A stretch of DNA of 55,101 nt from Gemmatimonadota bacterium (GCA_022561145.1 JADFRS010000001.1:40322-95422); one strand, 5' to 3'; positions 15,047 through 24,305 are shown, counted from the stretch's first letter. Numbers and translations are program-made. The notes: generated from the letters alone by a model not told the origin.

Positions 15047-17092
15047 ATGCTTCGACGCCTCCGAGGATACTCCCCTACGTCGGCGCTAACCGCGCTTACC
15101 CTCCTGGTCCCCTTGGGTTGGTCGCTGGAGGCGCAGAATGCCGACACCGCGTGGAATTCGGAGCGCGCGCTCGAGTTGATCGCTCTGGCTAGATCTCTTC
15201 GCCATGAAACGTCGGTGGATCCCGCCTTTCGCTCGTATTCCGCCGAGGCGCGGGGTTACGTCTATTATTTTCTAGACCGTGCCGATACGAATGAGCGCAC
15301 GCTCGTCAAGACAGACCAAATCGCTCTCGACATCTACTGGCGCGCCCCGAGCGACACCCGCCAGCGGATCGTAGGGCTGAGGGACGAGAAGAAGCTTCCG
15401 ACAAACATCAAATACCACCTGGACCACCTCACCGTCGTCCAGGATGACTTCGGTGACAGGATCCGGATGGGCGACGGGGATGAGGTCGAGGCCGTCATTC
15501 ACCCTGTGGCCCCAGCTTCGGATTCGGTCTACGACTTCCGGCTGGCGGACTCGCTCACGCTGACGTTTGCAGGCCCGACCGCCGAGCTTCGGGTCTACGA
15601 GCTGCAGGTCCGTCCCAAGAACCTCGACGCACCCGGAATCATCGGGAGCGTCTTTCTGGAGCGAGGGACGGGCGCGATCGTGCGCATGAACTTCACGTTC
15701 ACGCCGGCCTCCTATGTCGACAGCCATCTGGACTACATCCGCATCTCGCTGGACAACAGCGTGTGGGACGCAAAGTACTGGCTCCCCTACCGCCAGGAGG
15801 TGGAGATCCGGCGCGAGGTGCCCCTATTCGAGTTCGTGTCGGGCGGCGTAATCAGGGGCCGGTTCGACATTCGCGGCTACCGGTTCAACCAGGAGCTTCC
15901 CGATGGCCTCTTTGGGATGGCTCGGGTCACCGCGGCCGCCAACCTCGAGGACTTTCAGTTCGAGTCCGGCCTCTACGACCAACTCGACGAGGAGGGACTC
16001 GCGCCCGCACCCGCTCTCAGCGACATCCGCAGAGAGGCCGTGCGAATGGCCGGCCGCCGTTACGTCAGCGGACTCGCGCCTTCAAGGCTCTACCTCCCGT
16101 CGCTGACGTCGGTGGTTCGGTACACCCGAGCCGAGGGCTATTTCAACGGCCTCGGCATGTCGTTGCGGGCCGGGGGGGGGGCGCTCAGGCTCAAGAGCTT
16201 CGGAGGGTACGCCTTCGGCCGCAACAAGCCTCACGCTTCGGTCTACGTCGGCGCGGACGAGGCTCATGTGGGACCCTACTTCCGCGCCACCTTGAACGAC
16301 CTGCGGGACGTGGGCCCCATCAAGGGCGCTTCCGGGGTGCTCAACACCCTCTCGGCCCTGGCTGAGGAAGAGGACTTCACGGATCCGTACTTCTCGTCGG
16401 GCCTTAGCGTTGCGCACAGCCTCCCCGTCACGGGGGGGCATCTCCGGATCTCGGGACACTGGGAACGGCACCGCTCCGCGGAGGATGTCGTCACCGGAAA
16501 AGGGTCGTCCAGTGTGCGCCCCGTTCGGCGCATCGACGAGGGTGACGGGCTGTGGCTGCAACTGGATGCGACGCCGCGGCCCACGGGCCGCTTTAGCCCG
16601 CTTCCCCGCGCGACGCTTCGACTCGGCCGATTCGAATACCAAACGTTCGCGTCGGTACTCGTGTCCTGGGAATGGCGGTCCGCACGCCCGTCGAGTGCAT
16701 TCAATATGACGGCCGACGTGCATGGAGGCTGGGGCGGGGCAGCCCCGGCGCAGATGCTCTTCCTTCTGGGTGGCCGTCACACCCTGCCGGGCTACGGCTA
16801 TCGCTCCTTCGAGGGGGACAGGATGGCGCTCGTGCGCATCGAGGCCACACAGGCCATCCTGACCCCCTGGTTCCGTCTCCGCCTGTTCGCATCCAGCGGC
16901 GTAACGGGGTTGGACCACGACCGCTTGCCTCAGAACTGGACCGGAGAAACCACCAACGGACTCAAGAACTCGGTCGGCGCAGGCCTCGGTCTCGGCTGGG
17001 ACATTCTACGGCTCGACGCCGCCAGGGGCGTAAACGGAGGCGAATGGGAGTTCATCCTCTCCGTGAACCACGGCTTCTGGCGCTGGCTTTAG
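15047..17092 (+). CDS. Large outer-membrane beta-barrel protein, surface-antigen-like
   Basis: The 681-residue protein has a signal peptide (residues 1-30, cleavage near SLEAQ). An N-terminal beta-rich soluble region extends to about residue 330; it includes GIIGSVFLERGTGAIVRMNFTF and resembles the LolA-like or DUF5686-like part of Bacteroidota surface proteins. A C-terminal barrel follows, whose LGGRHTLPGYGYRSFEGDR segment recalls the Omp85/D15 lock-strand region. The last residue is aromatic-adjacent (GFWRWL), as in barrel sorting signals. I cannot name a function; cell-surface transport or assembly is likely. A G10 tract lies inside the gene at 16172-16181. It stands alone after the sigma-factor terminator, and its end converges on ssb with a 13-base gap. 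Confidence 0.75.
   Translation: MLRRLRGYSPTSALTALTLLVPLGWSLEAQNADTAWNSERALELIALARSLRHETSVDPAFRSYSAEARGYVYYFLDRADTNERTLVKTDQIALDIYWRAPSDTRQRIVGLRDEKKLPTNIKYHLDHLTVVQDDFGDRIRMGDGDEVEAVIHPVAPASDSVYDFRLADSLTLTFAGPTAELRVYELQVRPKNLDAPGIIGSVFLERGTGAIVRMNFTFTPASYVDSHLDYIRISLDNSVWDAKYWLPYRQEVEIRREVPLFEFVSGGVIRGRFDIRGYRFNQELPDGLFGMARVTAAANLEDFQFESGLYDQLDEEGLAPAPALSDIRREAVRMAGRRYVSGLAPSRLYLPSLTSVVRYTRAEGYFNGLGMSLRAGGGALRLKSFGGYAFGRNKPHASVYVGADEAHVGPYFRATLNDLRDVGPIKGASGVLNTLSALAEEEDFTDPYFSSGLSVAHSLPVTGGHLRISGHWERHRSAEDVVTGKGSSSVRPVRRIDEGDGLWLQLDATPRPTGRFSPLPRATLRLGRFEYQTFASVLVSWEWRSARPSSAFNMTADVHGGWGGAAPAQMLFLLGGRHTLPGYGYRSFEGDRMALVRIEATQAILTPWFRLRLFASSGVTGLDHDRLPQNWTGETTNGLKNSVGAGLGLGWDILRLDAARGVNGGEWEFILSVNHGFWRWL
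16172..16181 (+). repeat. G10 homopolymer tract inside the outer-membrane protein gene
   Basis: Ten consecutive G residues lie in the codons of RAGGGALRL. At ten bases the tract is long enough for slipped-strand changes; a one-base change would truncate the protein in its barrel region. Confidence 0.9.
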
Positions 17093-17105
17093 GGGCGCTG
17101 AGTTC

Positions 17106-17453
17106 CTACGCCACTTCGGCCACGGCCGCGCGCTGTGACAACAACACGAGCTCGCGCACATTGACGTCGGCCGTCGGAATCTTTACCCCGTCGCGTTCGT
17201 AGGAGTCGTACTCCAGCCGCCCTTCCACGTAGATCCTGTCTCCCTGTGACACGTGCTCCTCGGCAAACTGGGCCAGCCGGTTCCACAGCGTCAGTCGGTG
17301 CCAGTCGGTGACCTCTTGCGGGTCGTCGCCGAACGGCGGGCGGTTCGTGGCCAGCGACAGGTGAACCACCTTGGTGCCACTCTTGGTCTCCTGGACATCA
17401 GGGTCCTGGCCGACGTGTCCGACCAGGGTGACCTTATTCACACTACGGCTCAT
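17106..17453 (-). CDS. ssb: Short single-stranded DNA-binding protein
   Basis: The 115-residue OB-fold protein binds single-stranded DNA in replication and repair. The family core is clear: NKVTLVGHVGQDPDVQ, then VVHLSLATNRPP, WHRLTLWNRLAQFAEEHVSQGDRIYVEGRLEYDSYERDG. The disordered tail and acidic DDDIPF-like tip that recruits partner proteins in standard SSB are absent; the protein stops at QRAAVAEVA. It may thus be a secondary SSB, like the short competence-type paralogues. ATG 17453 follows GATGGAGGC and is preferred to the longer frame at 17561. It lies 140 bases downstream of polA on the same strand. Confidence 0.93.
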   Translation of the reverse strand: MSRSVNKVTLVGHVGQDPDVQETKSGTKVVHLSLATNRPPFGDDPQEVTDWHRLTLWNRLAQFAEEHVSQGDRIYVEGRLEYDSYERDGVKIPTADVNVRELVLLSQRAAVAEVA

Positions 17454-17593
17454 GGAATGCCTCCATCCCCTCGGGTGTGACGGTATCGCGGGGTCCTCAC
17501 GGTCATCAGCGAGGACGCTAATCGTGCACGGAAGGTGAAGGCCTGCGAGGGGCGTACCCATGGAGGGATACGCCGTTTGTCGAGGGGTGGGGA

Positions 17594-20368
17594 TCAGGCG
17601 CCCTTCGTCTCGTACCAGCTCCGTCCCACGCCACCCTCGGCCACGAGCGGCACGTTGAGTTCCATGGCGCCCTCCATTTTCTCGATGACGATTGCCGCCA
17701 GGGCATCCTCTTCCCCCTCCGGGACCTCGAAGAGCAACTCATCGTGCACCTGGAGCAACATGCGCGCTCCTGTGTCGGCCTCGTCGAGGGCAGCCTGGAC
17801 GTCGATCATCGCGAGCTTGATCATGTCGGCCGCCGTACCCTGGATGGGCGTGTTCTGGGCGATGCGCTCGCCGAACTGTCTGATGTTCCAGTTCTTGGCC
17901 AGCAGCTCGGGTATGAACCGGCGCCGGCCCGAGAGGGTCTCGACGTATCCCTTTTCCCTCGCCATCTCGATCTGTAAATCCAGGAACGACCGCACCCCAG
18001 CAAAGCGCTCGAAGTACTGGTCGATGAAGGCCTGTGCCTCTTCTCGCTCGATCCCGAGTTGTTTCGCCAAGGAGAAGGCTCCCTGACCGTAAAGCGTGGC
18101 GAAGTTGATCGTCTTGGCTTGTCCTCGCATCTCCGCCGTGACCTCGTCCAGAGCGACATCGAAAATCACGGAGGCCGTCTGCCTGTGGACGTCGATTCCC
18201 TGCTTGAACGCAGTGACGAAGGCATCGTCTCCCGAGAAGTGCGCCAGTACGCGCAGCTCCACCTGGGAGTAGTCGGCCCCATAGAACAGATAGCCGTCAG
18301 CGGGAACGAACCCCTTGCGGATCTCTCGGCCGAGGTCGGTCCGAATGGGAATGTTCTGCAGGTTCGGCTCGGACGACGACAGGCGGCCCGTCGCCGCAAC
18401 CGTCTGGTTGAAGCGTGTGTGGATGCGCCCGGTCCTGGGGTTCACGAGCTGGGGAAGGGCGTCCACATAGGTGGACCTGAGTTTCTCGAGCTCCCGATAC
18501 TCCATCATGAGCCGTGGCACTTCGTGGCCCATCGCCGCGAGTTCTTCGAGCACTGAGGAGTCCGTCGACGCACCCGTCTTGGTGCGCTTGAGCACCGGAA
18601 GCTGCTGTTTCTCGAACAGGACCTCACGAAGCTGCTGCGTGGAGTTTAGGTTGAACTCCTCGCCCGTAACCTCGTAGATATCCCTTCTGATGACCTTGAG
18701 GTCACGCTCGAGCCGCTCGCTCATCGCATTGAAGAAACCATCGTCGATCCGAATTCCGGCCCGCTCCATGCGTTCGAGCGTCGGAATCAGCGCCATCTCG
18801 AGGTCGACGAACAGTCTGGTGAGGCCGTGTTCATCGAGTTGGGGAGCAAAGCGCTCGAACAGCCGTAACGCGAGTTCAGGACCCTGGCCCCCGTATGCCG
18901 TCGCCCGAGCCTGGTCGACCTCGGCGAAGGATATGCGCTTTTGGCCGGTTCCCACCACCTCGGCATAGGGGGTCGGAGCTACTCCCAGAAGGTCCTGAGC
19001 GAGAGCGTCGAGCGTGTGCTTGCGGCGGCTCGGATCGAGCACGTACGACGCGACCCCCACGTCGAAAGAGACCCCGCCGAGCGTCACTCCAGCGCCCGCC
19101 AAGAGGACCATGTCGGTCTTCAGATCCCCTCCGACTTTGGCCACGGCCGGGTCCTCCAGCATGTCGACGAACGGCCTCATGGCCGGTGAGTCGAGCGCGG
19201 GAAGATTGGCCACATCGTCTCCACCGAGTCCGAGGTCCAGTTCGCCGGGAGGTGAGTGGGCGAAGGACAGGTAGTGGGTCTCGCCAGGCTCCACCGCTAG
19301 CCCGATGCCCACGACGTGTGCGCGGTGCGGATCGGAGCCAGAGGCGTATACGGCCAACGCCACGCGTCCACTTTCCCGGATCTGGGCCGCCAGTTTCGTG
19401 GCGGCCCCAGTCTCCGTGACGAGATGGGTCGTGAGCTCGATGCGTTCTTCCGCGACCGGCGCATCCGGGCTCCCACCGGGTGCGAACTGCTCGATGAGCC
19501 GGCGGAACTCCAACTCCACGAAGAGCTTGTGCAGCCGCTCACGGTTCGGCTCGCCGACCCGAAGACGCTCCAGGTTCAGGTCGACGTCTAGATCCTTCAT
19601 CAGCGTTACGAGCTGCCTGGAAAGGCGCACTTGGTCAGCCTGTTCCGTGAGCGATTCTCGGGCTCGCTTCCCGGAGATCTCGTCTGCGCGCGCCAGGATT
19701 TCATCGAGACTTCCGAACTGCTCCAGGAGTTTCACCGCAGTCTTGGGGCCGACGCCCGCCGCACCCGGGATGTTGTCGGAGGAATCACCGACAAGGGCCA
19801 GGTAATCCACCACCTTGGACGCGGGAACACCGAACTTTTCGTGGACGTTACGTTCATCGACCCATTCGGCCGCCACGCCTGTGCGCCCCCCCCTGCCGGG
19901 ATTGAGTAGATGCACGCCCGGACCCACGAGCTGGTAGAGATCCTTATCGCCCGAGACGATCACGGTCTCCAGGCCGGCCTGCTGTGCCTTGACGGCAAGC
20001 GTGGCAATGACGTCGTCCGCCTCGTAGTCCTCCAGCTCGACGAGAGCATCGTTGAATCCGGCCACCAGCTCACGAACCCTCGGCAGGCTGTCACGCAGAT
20101 CGTCGGGCATCTTGTCGCGGGTGGCCTTGTACTCCGGATAGACCTTCTCTCGGTGGCTCATGCCGGAGTCGAAGACCACCGCCAGGTAGTCCGGCTGATG
20201 TTTCTCCCGGATGTCCATCAGGAAGTTGACGAAGCCGAACGGGGCGGATGTATTCTCGCCGCGGGAGTTGGTCAGAGGCTTGTTGATGAAGGCGAAGTAC
20301 GCCCGGTAGATCAGCGCGTAGGCATCGATCAGAAACAGTCGAGGGGCGGTCTTTTCGGGGATGTCCAC
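17594..20368 (-). CDS. polA: DNA polymerase I
   Basis: This 924-residue enzyme fills gaps and removes primers. The N-terminal 5'-nuclease (about residues 1-300) shows LFLIDAYALIYRAYFA, DYEADDVIATLA and GDSSDNIPGAAGVGPKTA. The polymerase domain (about 520-924) has motif A DYSQVELRVLAHFS, motif B RGQAKTINFATLYGQG and motif C QVHDELLFEVP. The middle 3'-5' exonuclease domain seems inactive: the DxE of Exo I is replaced in VALAVYASGSD, and the Exo II Asn-Tyr context reads GGDLKTD. Proofreading is therefore probably lost, as in Taq and many other bacterial homologues. The upstream methyltransferase gene ends 9 bases before its start, so they are probably co-transcribed. Confidence 0.97.
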   Translation of the reverse strand: MDIPEKTAPRLFLIDAYALIYRAYFAFINKPLTNSRGENTSAPFGFVNFLMDIREKHQPDYLAVVFDSGMSHREKVYPEYKATRDKMPDDLRDSLPRVRELVAGFNDALVELEDYEADDVIATLAVKAQQAGLETVIVSGDKDLYQLVGPGVHLLNPGRGGRTGVAAEWVDERNVHEKFGVPASKVVDYLALVGDSSDNIPGAAGVGPKTAVKLLEQFGSLDEILARADEISGKRARESLTEQADQVRLSRQLVTLMKDLDVDLNLERLRVGEPNRERLHKLFVELEFRRLIEQFAPGGSPDAPVAEERIELTTHLVTETGAATKLAAQIRESGRVALAVYASGSDPHRAHVVGIGLAVEPGETHYLSFAHSPPGELDLGLGGDDVANLPALDSPAMRPFVDMLEDPAVAKVGGDLKTDMVLLAGAGVTLGGVSFDVGVASYVLDPSRRKHTLDALAQDLLGVAPTPYAEVVGTGQKRISFAEVDQARATAYGGQGPELALRLFERFAPQLDEHGLTRLFVDLEMALIPTLERMERAGIRIDDGFFNAMSERLERDLKVIRRDIYEVTGEEFNLNSTQQLREVLFEKQQLPVLKRTKTGASTDSSVLEELAAMGHEVPRLMMEYRELEKLRSTYVDALPQLVNPRTGRIHTRFNQTVAATGRLSSSEPNLQNIPIRTDLGREIRKGFVPADGYLFYGADYSQVELRVLAHFSGDDAFVTAFKQGIDVHRQTASVIFDVALDEVTAEMRGQAKTINFATLYGQGAFSLAKQLGIEREEAQAFIDQYFERFAGVRSFLDLQIEMAREKGYVETLSGRRRFIPELLAKNWNIRQFGERIAQNTPIQGTAADMIKLAMIDVQAALDEADTGARMLLQVHDELLFEVPEGEEDALAAIVIEKMEGAMELNVPLVAEGGVGRSWYETKGA

Positions 20369-20377
20369 GGCGCTCGC

Positions 20378-21388
20378 TCAGCCCGAGGCGGGAGGGGCAG
20401 GCTCACAAGTGATGTAGGTCCAGGACGCCCCAAACGTGCTCTGACCCACGAACATGCGCTGCAAGGAGGCGCGCATCAGTGACAGCCTGTCCTCGATGAC
20501 CCGCTGGGCGGTGGGACTACCCGTGACCTTTTCGGCACCGCCGACCCATCCCAGGACGCCCTCGTGGTATACTGAGAGAAAGTCGTACCACTGGTCCACC
20601 CGGGCAGGAATGGTCATCCGCTCGACGCTTGTGATCCGAAAACCCTCCTGCTCGAGAACCTCGACGTAGTACTCCAGGGCACGGACCGGCAAGAAGTACT
20701 TGTTCCGAAGCGTGTCGTGAGCCTCGACGTAGTCCGCGTCGGTCAATACGTCCCGATAGGCTTCGTATCCCGAGTCCTGCAGAACGATCTCTCGAGCCGT
20801 CTCGTGGATCACGTGGACCGTCTCGTCGATGAGCCAGTCCGTCTCGCCCATCTCGGGGTGGCGGATGTTTCCCGACTGGATGAACACCTTGCCGTTCGGC
20901 TTGAGCACCTCCCGCCAGGCTCGAACCGTGTCCGCGAGATCGAAGTAGAGGTGGACGGCGTTCGTGGACACCAAGGCCTCGACGCGGCGTTCCAAGACGG
21001 CAGACCCGACGACCTCGTCGACGCGCTCGAGCCGACGCTCCTCCCGCAAATACCGGATGTGCCGAAACGCCACGCGCCGCTCGTTCCTGAACTTCTCGAG
21101 CGCCAATCTCAGGAATTTCGGCGACGAGTCGACCACCAGCACGCCACAGTCCAGATCGGGGAACTCACGCAACAGACGCTGCGCAAGGATTCCGGTGCCT
21201 CCGGAATAATCGATGAGAATAGAGCCGCTCTCGAGCGCCTCACCGAGCTGGTGCAAGGTATGGTCCAAGTTCGCATACCAACCGTGCGCTTCGACCGAGT
21301 CGTAGTTCAGCGCGAGAGCTTCAACAGGCTGCTGAACCCAATCGGCGTCTGGTATCCTGGAAAACGAGTTTGGCCATTCAAAGGACAT
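20378..21388 (-). CDS. SAM-dependent methyltransferase-like protein upstream of polA
   Basis: The 336-residue protein contains a motif I variant (SILIDYSGGTGILAQRL), an acidic-loop segment (GVLVVDSSPKFLRLA) and a later core strand (VEALVSTNAVHLYFD). Together these fit a class I methyltransferase. The second half is all-helical and contains YYVEVLEQEGFRITSVERMTIPARVDQWYDFLS, typical of small-molecule methylases; the substrate is unknown. ATG 21388 (MSFEWPN) is chosen because the longer frame contains no better signal. No strong ribosome-binding site is seen; a TAGTTT lies about 8 bases upstream of the ATG. The gene appears to form an operon with polA, which is functionally unexplained. Confidence 0.72.
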   Translation of the reverse strand: MSFEWPNSFSRIPDADWVQQPVEALALNYDSVEAHGWYANLDHTLHQLGEALESGSILIDYSGGTGILAQRLLREFPDLDCGVLVVDSSPKFLRLALEKFRNERRVAFRHIRYLREERRLERVDEVVGSAVLERRVEALVSTNAVHLYFDLADTVRAWREVLKPNGKVFIQSGNIRHPEMGETDWLIDETVHVIHETAREIVLQDSGYEAYRDVLTDADYVEAHDTLRNKYFLPVRALEYYVEVLEQEGFRITSVERMTIPARVDQWYDFLSVYHEGVLGWVGGAEKVTGSPTAQRVIEDRLSLMRASLQRMFVGQSTFGASWTYITCEPAPPASG

Positions 21389-21463
21389 GGAGGCGCAAAC
21401 TAGAGGCCGCCCCGGGCGCCGGAAAGCCATGCTCAAACAGACGACACCCTCACCAAATAGAAA

Positions 21464-21493
21464 GGGCGCCCCGCGTAGAACCGCAGGGCGCCC
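21464..21493 (-). terminator. Rho-independent terminator of the cold-shock gene
   Basis: On the minus strand GGGCGCCC and GGGCGCC pair around CTGCGGTTCTACGCG and are followed by CTTTCTATTT. The element lies about 24 bases after the cold-shock protein stop. Confidence 0.7.
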
Positions 21494-21516
21494 ATCTTGT
21501 CAACTCCGACGGCCCG

Positions 21517-21717
21517 TTAGGCGCGAATTACCACCGCGGCTTGGAGCCCCTTCTCGGATTCGCGAAGCTCGAATTCGACCTCCTGACCCTCGCGCAGAGT
21601 GCGAAATCCCTCGCCCTCGATTACCGAAAAGTGGACGAATACGTCATCACCGTCGGGTCGGGTGATGAAACCGTATCCTTTGGAGTCATTGAACCATTTG
21701 ACGGTCCCTCTGGACAT
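21517..21717 (-). CDS. Cold-shock domain protein (CspA family)
   Basis: This 66-residue single-domain nucleic-acid chaperone has the two RNA-binding motifs KGYGFI (RNP1) and DVFVHFS (RNP2), and the typical start [13 protein letters not shown]. It melts RNA secondary structure and keeps mRNA translatable at low temperature or during growth. The ribosome-binding site GGAAGGAG sits 8 bases before the ATG, one of the strongest in this window, as expected of a highly expressed gene. The 150-base upstream gap and its own terminator make it monocistronic. Confidence 0.97.
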   Translation of the reverse strand: MSRGTVKWFNDSKGYGFITRPDGDDVFVHFSVIEGEGFRTLREGQEVEFELRESEKGLQAAVVIRA

Positions 21718-21867
21718 TCGGCAACTCCTTCCTACGTCTGGCTAATCTGCTCTGCGTCCGCCCTTCCCGCAGGAGAGAGGAGGCAGCGGGTCGCACCCGT
21801 ATCTCAAGCTTAGAACGGGCAACTCACCACCGCAAGATGGACGTGCCGCGTCACCGGTGAATCCCGC

Positions 21868-24174
21868 TCAGAAACCGACATCCTCTCCGTAAAGCACTCT
21901 GTACACCGCCAGAAATTTCTGAACGCTCTTCACGTAACCCCTGGTTTCCTTGAAGGGGATTCGCTCGGTGAAGCGGGAAGGATCGACGATCTCGGGGAAG
22001 TTGCGCCAACGGTTGGCCCGGCTGGGGCCGGCATTATAGGCCGCTAGAGCGAGTGGGATATTGTCCCCGAAGCGTCCCGCCATGTCAACCCAGAATCTGG
22101 TCCCAAGATGGACGTTGATCTCGGAAAACTCGAGAGTGGCCGCCGTGAAGGCCCGGACGCCCTCCGCACGCGCGAGTTCGCGGCCCGTCTCGGGCATTAT
22201 CTGCATTAAGCCGATCGCCCCGGCGCTCGATCGGATCACAGCAGAAAAGGCGGACTCCTGCCTGATCAGGGCCGCGAGAAAGATCGGATCAACCCCGCGT
22301 TCGGCGGCCTCTCGCTTCACGATCTCGCGGTACGGGAACGGGTAGATCACTCGCAACAAACGCAGATCGGGCGGCCGGCCTCGAGCCCGGATGTCCCAGC
22401 CTAGCCCGACCCCCTCGACCGTGAGGCCCCGAGCTATGAACGCCTCTGCCAGGGCGAACTTCGCGTCCAACGACTCGTCCGAGCGCTCCACCAAGCGATC
22501 GACGACCGTTTCCGCTGCCTCATCGAGGCCGACCTCCCGAAGCAGATCGAGTGTCTCCAGTTCCCCGGAAAGCCACGGCGGCGCCATAGGTTCGGACCCC
22601 TCGGGAAAGTCCATCCTGAACGGCGTTCCATCCAAGTCGGCAGCCAGGGCGGAGTAGTATGACAGTGGGAAGCGTCGCCGCAGAAGCTCGAGATGCCCCC
22701 GGGCCCGCGCCTCGTCGTTCAGGGCGTACGCGGCCCTGGCGGCCCAGTACGCCGCTTGATCCCAGCGGCCTCCCTCCGGGAGAGTCTCCAGGTAATGCTC
22801 GTAGACATCGGCTGCCGCCTCGAACTCCTTACGCTGTAGGTGGATCTGGCCCAACCGCATGCGAGACAATCCCGCACGATCGACTCCCGGCGCCATATTG
22901 GCGGCTCGGCGATATTGGCCCGCGGCGGCAACGAGGTCTCCGCGATCGTGGAGTTGGTCTGCCCTGAAGAAGATGACGGAGACAGCCTCGGCGCTCTCCG
23001 GAAAACGTTCTACGATCCACTCGTCGATCGTCCGGACAGCGTCCCTCCGGCCTTGGGTCCGCCGCACCGTACGCCACTCGGTCAATAGCCTCAGCTCGAA
23101 GTCGCCATCAGCCGACTCGGCGAGGCCCCGGAACTTACGGATGGCATCGTCGTGCCTGCCCACCGCCGAAAGAAGGCGTGCCCGATCGAGAAGCACCTCC
23201 TGCGAGCGCGACGAGCCCGCATCCCAGCCGTCGATATGCATCTCGACGGCCCGAAGCGCCCGCGGCGCGTCACCCGTCGCGGCAAGAGCCACCGACAGCG
23301 GGAGCGCCTCCTCGGCACCCGGATCACCCATCTCGAGGATCATTCTGGCAGCTCGGCCCGCGCTCCCGCCCCTGGAGCGCAACGCAAAAGAGCTGGCCGC
23401 CGCCGCCAAGGCGCCGGCAGAGTCGGTGGTGGCCAACATGAGCTCGGCGATGGTCTGTAGGGCGAACGCTCGGCGGCCCGAAGAGAGGCTGGGAAGCATG
23501 GTGCCATAGCTCTCCACCGCAGCCGTGGTGTCACCCGCGGAAAGGTGGGCGCGCGCAACCAGATTCCACGCTCGGGAAAGGGCCGCGGGATCGGAGATCA
23601 CCGCCAAGACGGCCCGGACACGGTCCGGGTCTCCTCCCTCCGAGGCCCTGCGAGCCATCTGGAGAGCGACCCAACTGGCTGCGACCGGCTCGGCACGCGC
23701 CAAGGCCCGGAGATCCGGCATCGCCTCCTCACGCGAGGCCCGATCCAGCGCGTTCGTCCGCCTCATTCGGGTAGCCGCTGAAGGACTCCCGTGACCCAGG
23801 TTCAGATAATACGTGTATCCGTCTGCCGCCTCACCCCACCGACCGGACTCCTCCAGCGCCCGCGCTCTCAGCAGGAGGCCCCGGCCGTCGTAGAGATCGT
23901 CGAGCCATTCGGCCTCATCGAGAATCACGAGGGCCGCCGTCCAATTTCCCCACCCGGCCTCCGCCTCCGCCAGCAGCAGCAGCTCGGGAGGGTGTAGAGG
24001 ACGGTCTTCGGCGAGTCGCCTCAGGATCTTCGTGGCATGCCAATGCCGGCCCACCTCGACTTCCGCGCGGGCGGAATCCGCCGCGGCCTCAGTCGGGCCA
24101 GGGACTTGGGGACTCGTGCGCGGGCCTAGCCCAACGCCGGCGACCAGAAAGGGAATCAGGAGCGCTCGCTTCAA
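21868..24174 (-). CDS. Slt-type soluble lytic murein transglycosylase with helical repeats
   Basis: The 768-residue exported enzyme cleaves peptidoglycan glycan strands to 1,6-anhydro products. After a signal peptide (KRALLIPFLVAGVGLG) comes a long region of TPR-like helical repeats to about residue 600, as in Slt70. The C-terminal lysozyme-like domain has the catalytic Glu640 in IRQESAFS, followed by SSAGAIGLMQIMPETG and LALAAYNAGPSRANRW. TTG 24174 is chosen because it begins a clear signal peptide. The track's start at 24291 lies inside the terminator stem of the preceding gene, so it cannot be translated from a normal mRNA. No strong ribosome-binding site precedes the TTG, so the exact start is uncertain. 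Confidence 0.9.
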   Translation of the reverse strand: MKRALLIPFLVAGVGLGPRTSPQVPGPTEAAADSARAEVEVGRHWHATKILRRLAEDRPLHPPELLLLAEAEAGWGNWTAALVILDEAEWLDDLYDGRGLLLRARALEESGRWGEAADGYTYYLNLGHGSPSAATRMRRTNALDRASREEAMPDLRALARAEPVAASWVALQMARRASEGGDPDRVRAVLAVISDPAALSRAWNLVARAHLSAGDTTAAVESYGTMLPSLSSGRRAFALQTIAELMLATTDSAGALAAAASSFALRSRGGSAGRAARMILEMGDPGAEEALPLSVALAATGDAPRALRAVEMHIDGWDAGSSRSQEVLLDRARLLSAVGRHDDAIRKFRGLAESADGDFELRLLTEWRTVRRTQGRRDAVRTIDEWIVERFPESAEAVSVIFFRADQLHDRGDLVAAAGQYRRAANMAPGVDRAGLSRMRLGQIHLQRKEFEAAADVYEHYLETLPEGGRWDQAAYWAARAAYALNDEARARGHLELLRRRFPLSYYSALAADLDGTPFRMDFPEGSEPMAPPWLSGELETLDLLREVGLDEAAETVVDRLVERSDESLDAKFALAEAFIARGLTVEGVGLGWDIRARGRPPDLRLLRVIYPFPYREIVKREAAERGVDPIFLAALIRQESAFSAVIRSSAGAIGLMQIMPETGRELARAEGVRAFTAATLEFSEINVHLGTRFWVDMAGRFGDNIPLALAAYNAGPSRANRWRNFPEIVDPSRFTERIPFKETRGYVKSVQKFLAVYRVLYGEDVGF

Positions 24175-24271
24175 GTTCGCACCACGGTGTTCGCACTCCT
24201 CGAGGTTGTTGACGCTTCCTTGCGTACGCCTACGGGTGGTGGGGAGATCCACCTCATTCGGGAGACGCGAC

Positions 24272-24305
24272 AAAAAAACGAGGCCACCCAAAAAGGGTGG
24301 CCTCG
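24272..24305 (-). terminator. Strong rho-independent terminator after the ExbB/TolQ-like gene
   Basis: On the minus strand GAGGCCACCC, loop TTTTT and GGGTGGCCTC form a perfect 10-bp stem, followed by GTTTTTTTGTC. This separates the ExbB-like gene from the transglycosylase gene. Confidence 0.92.

Noticed and set aside
21868-24291. The longer transglycosylase start at 24291 in the supplied frame track.
   Set aside because: The codon lies inside the perfect terminator stem of the upstream gene, and the segment before residue 40 is not signal-peptide-like.
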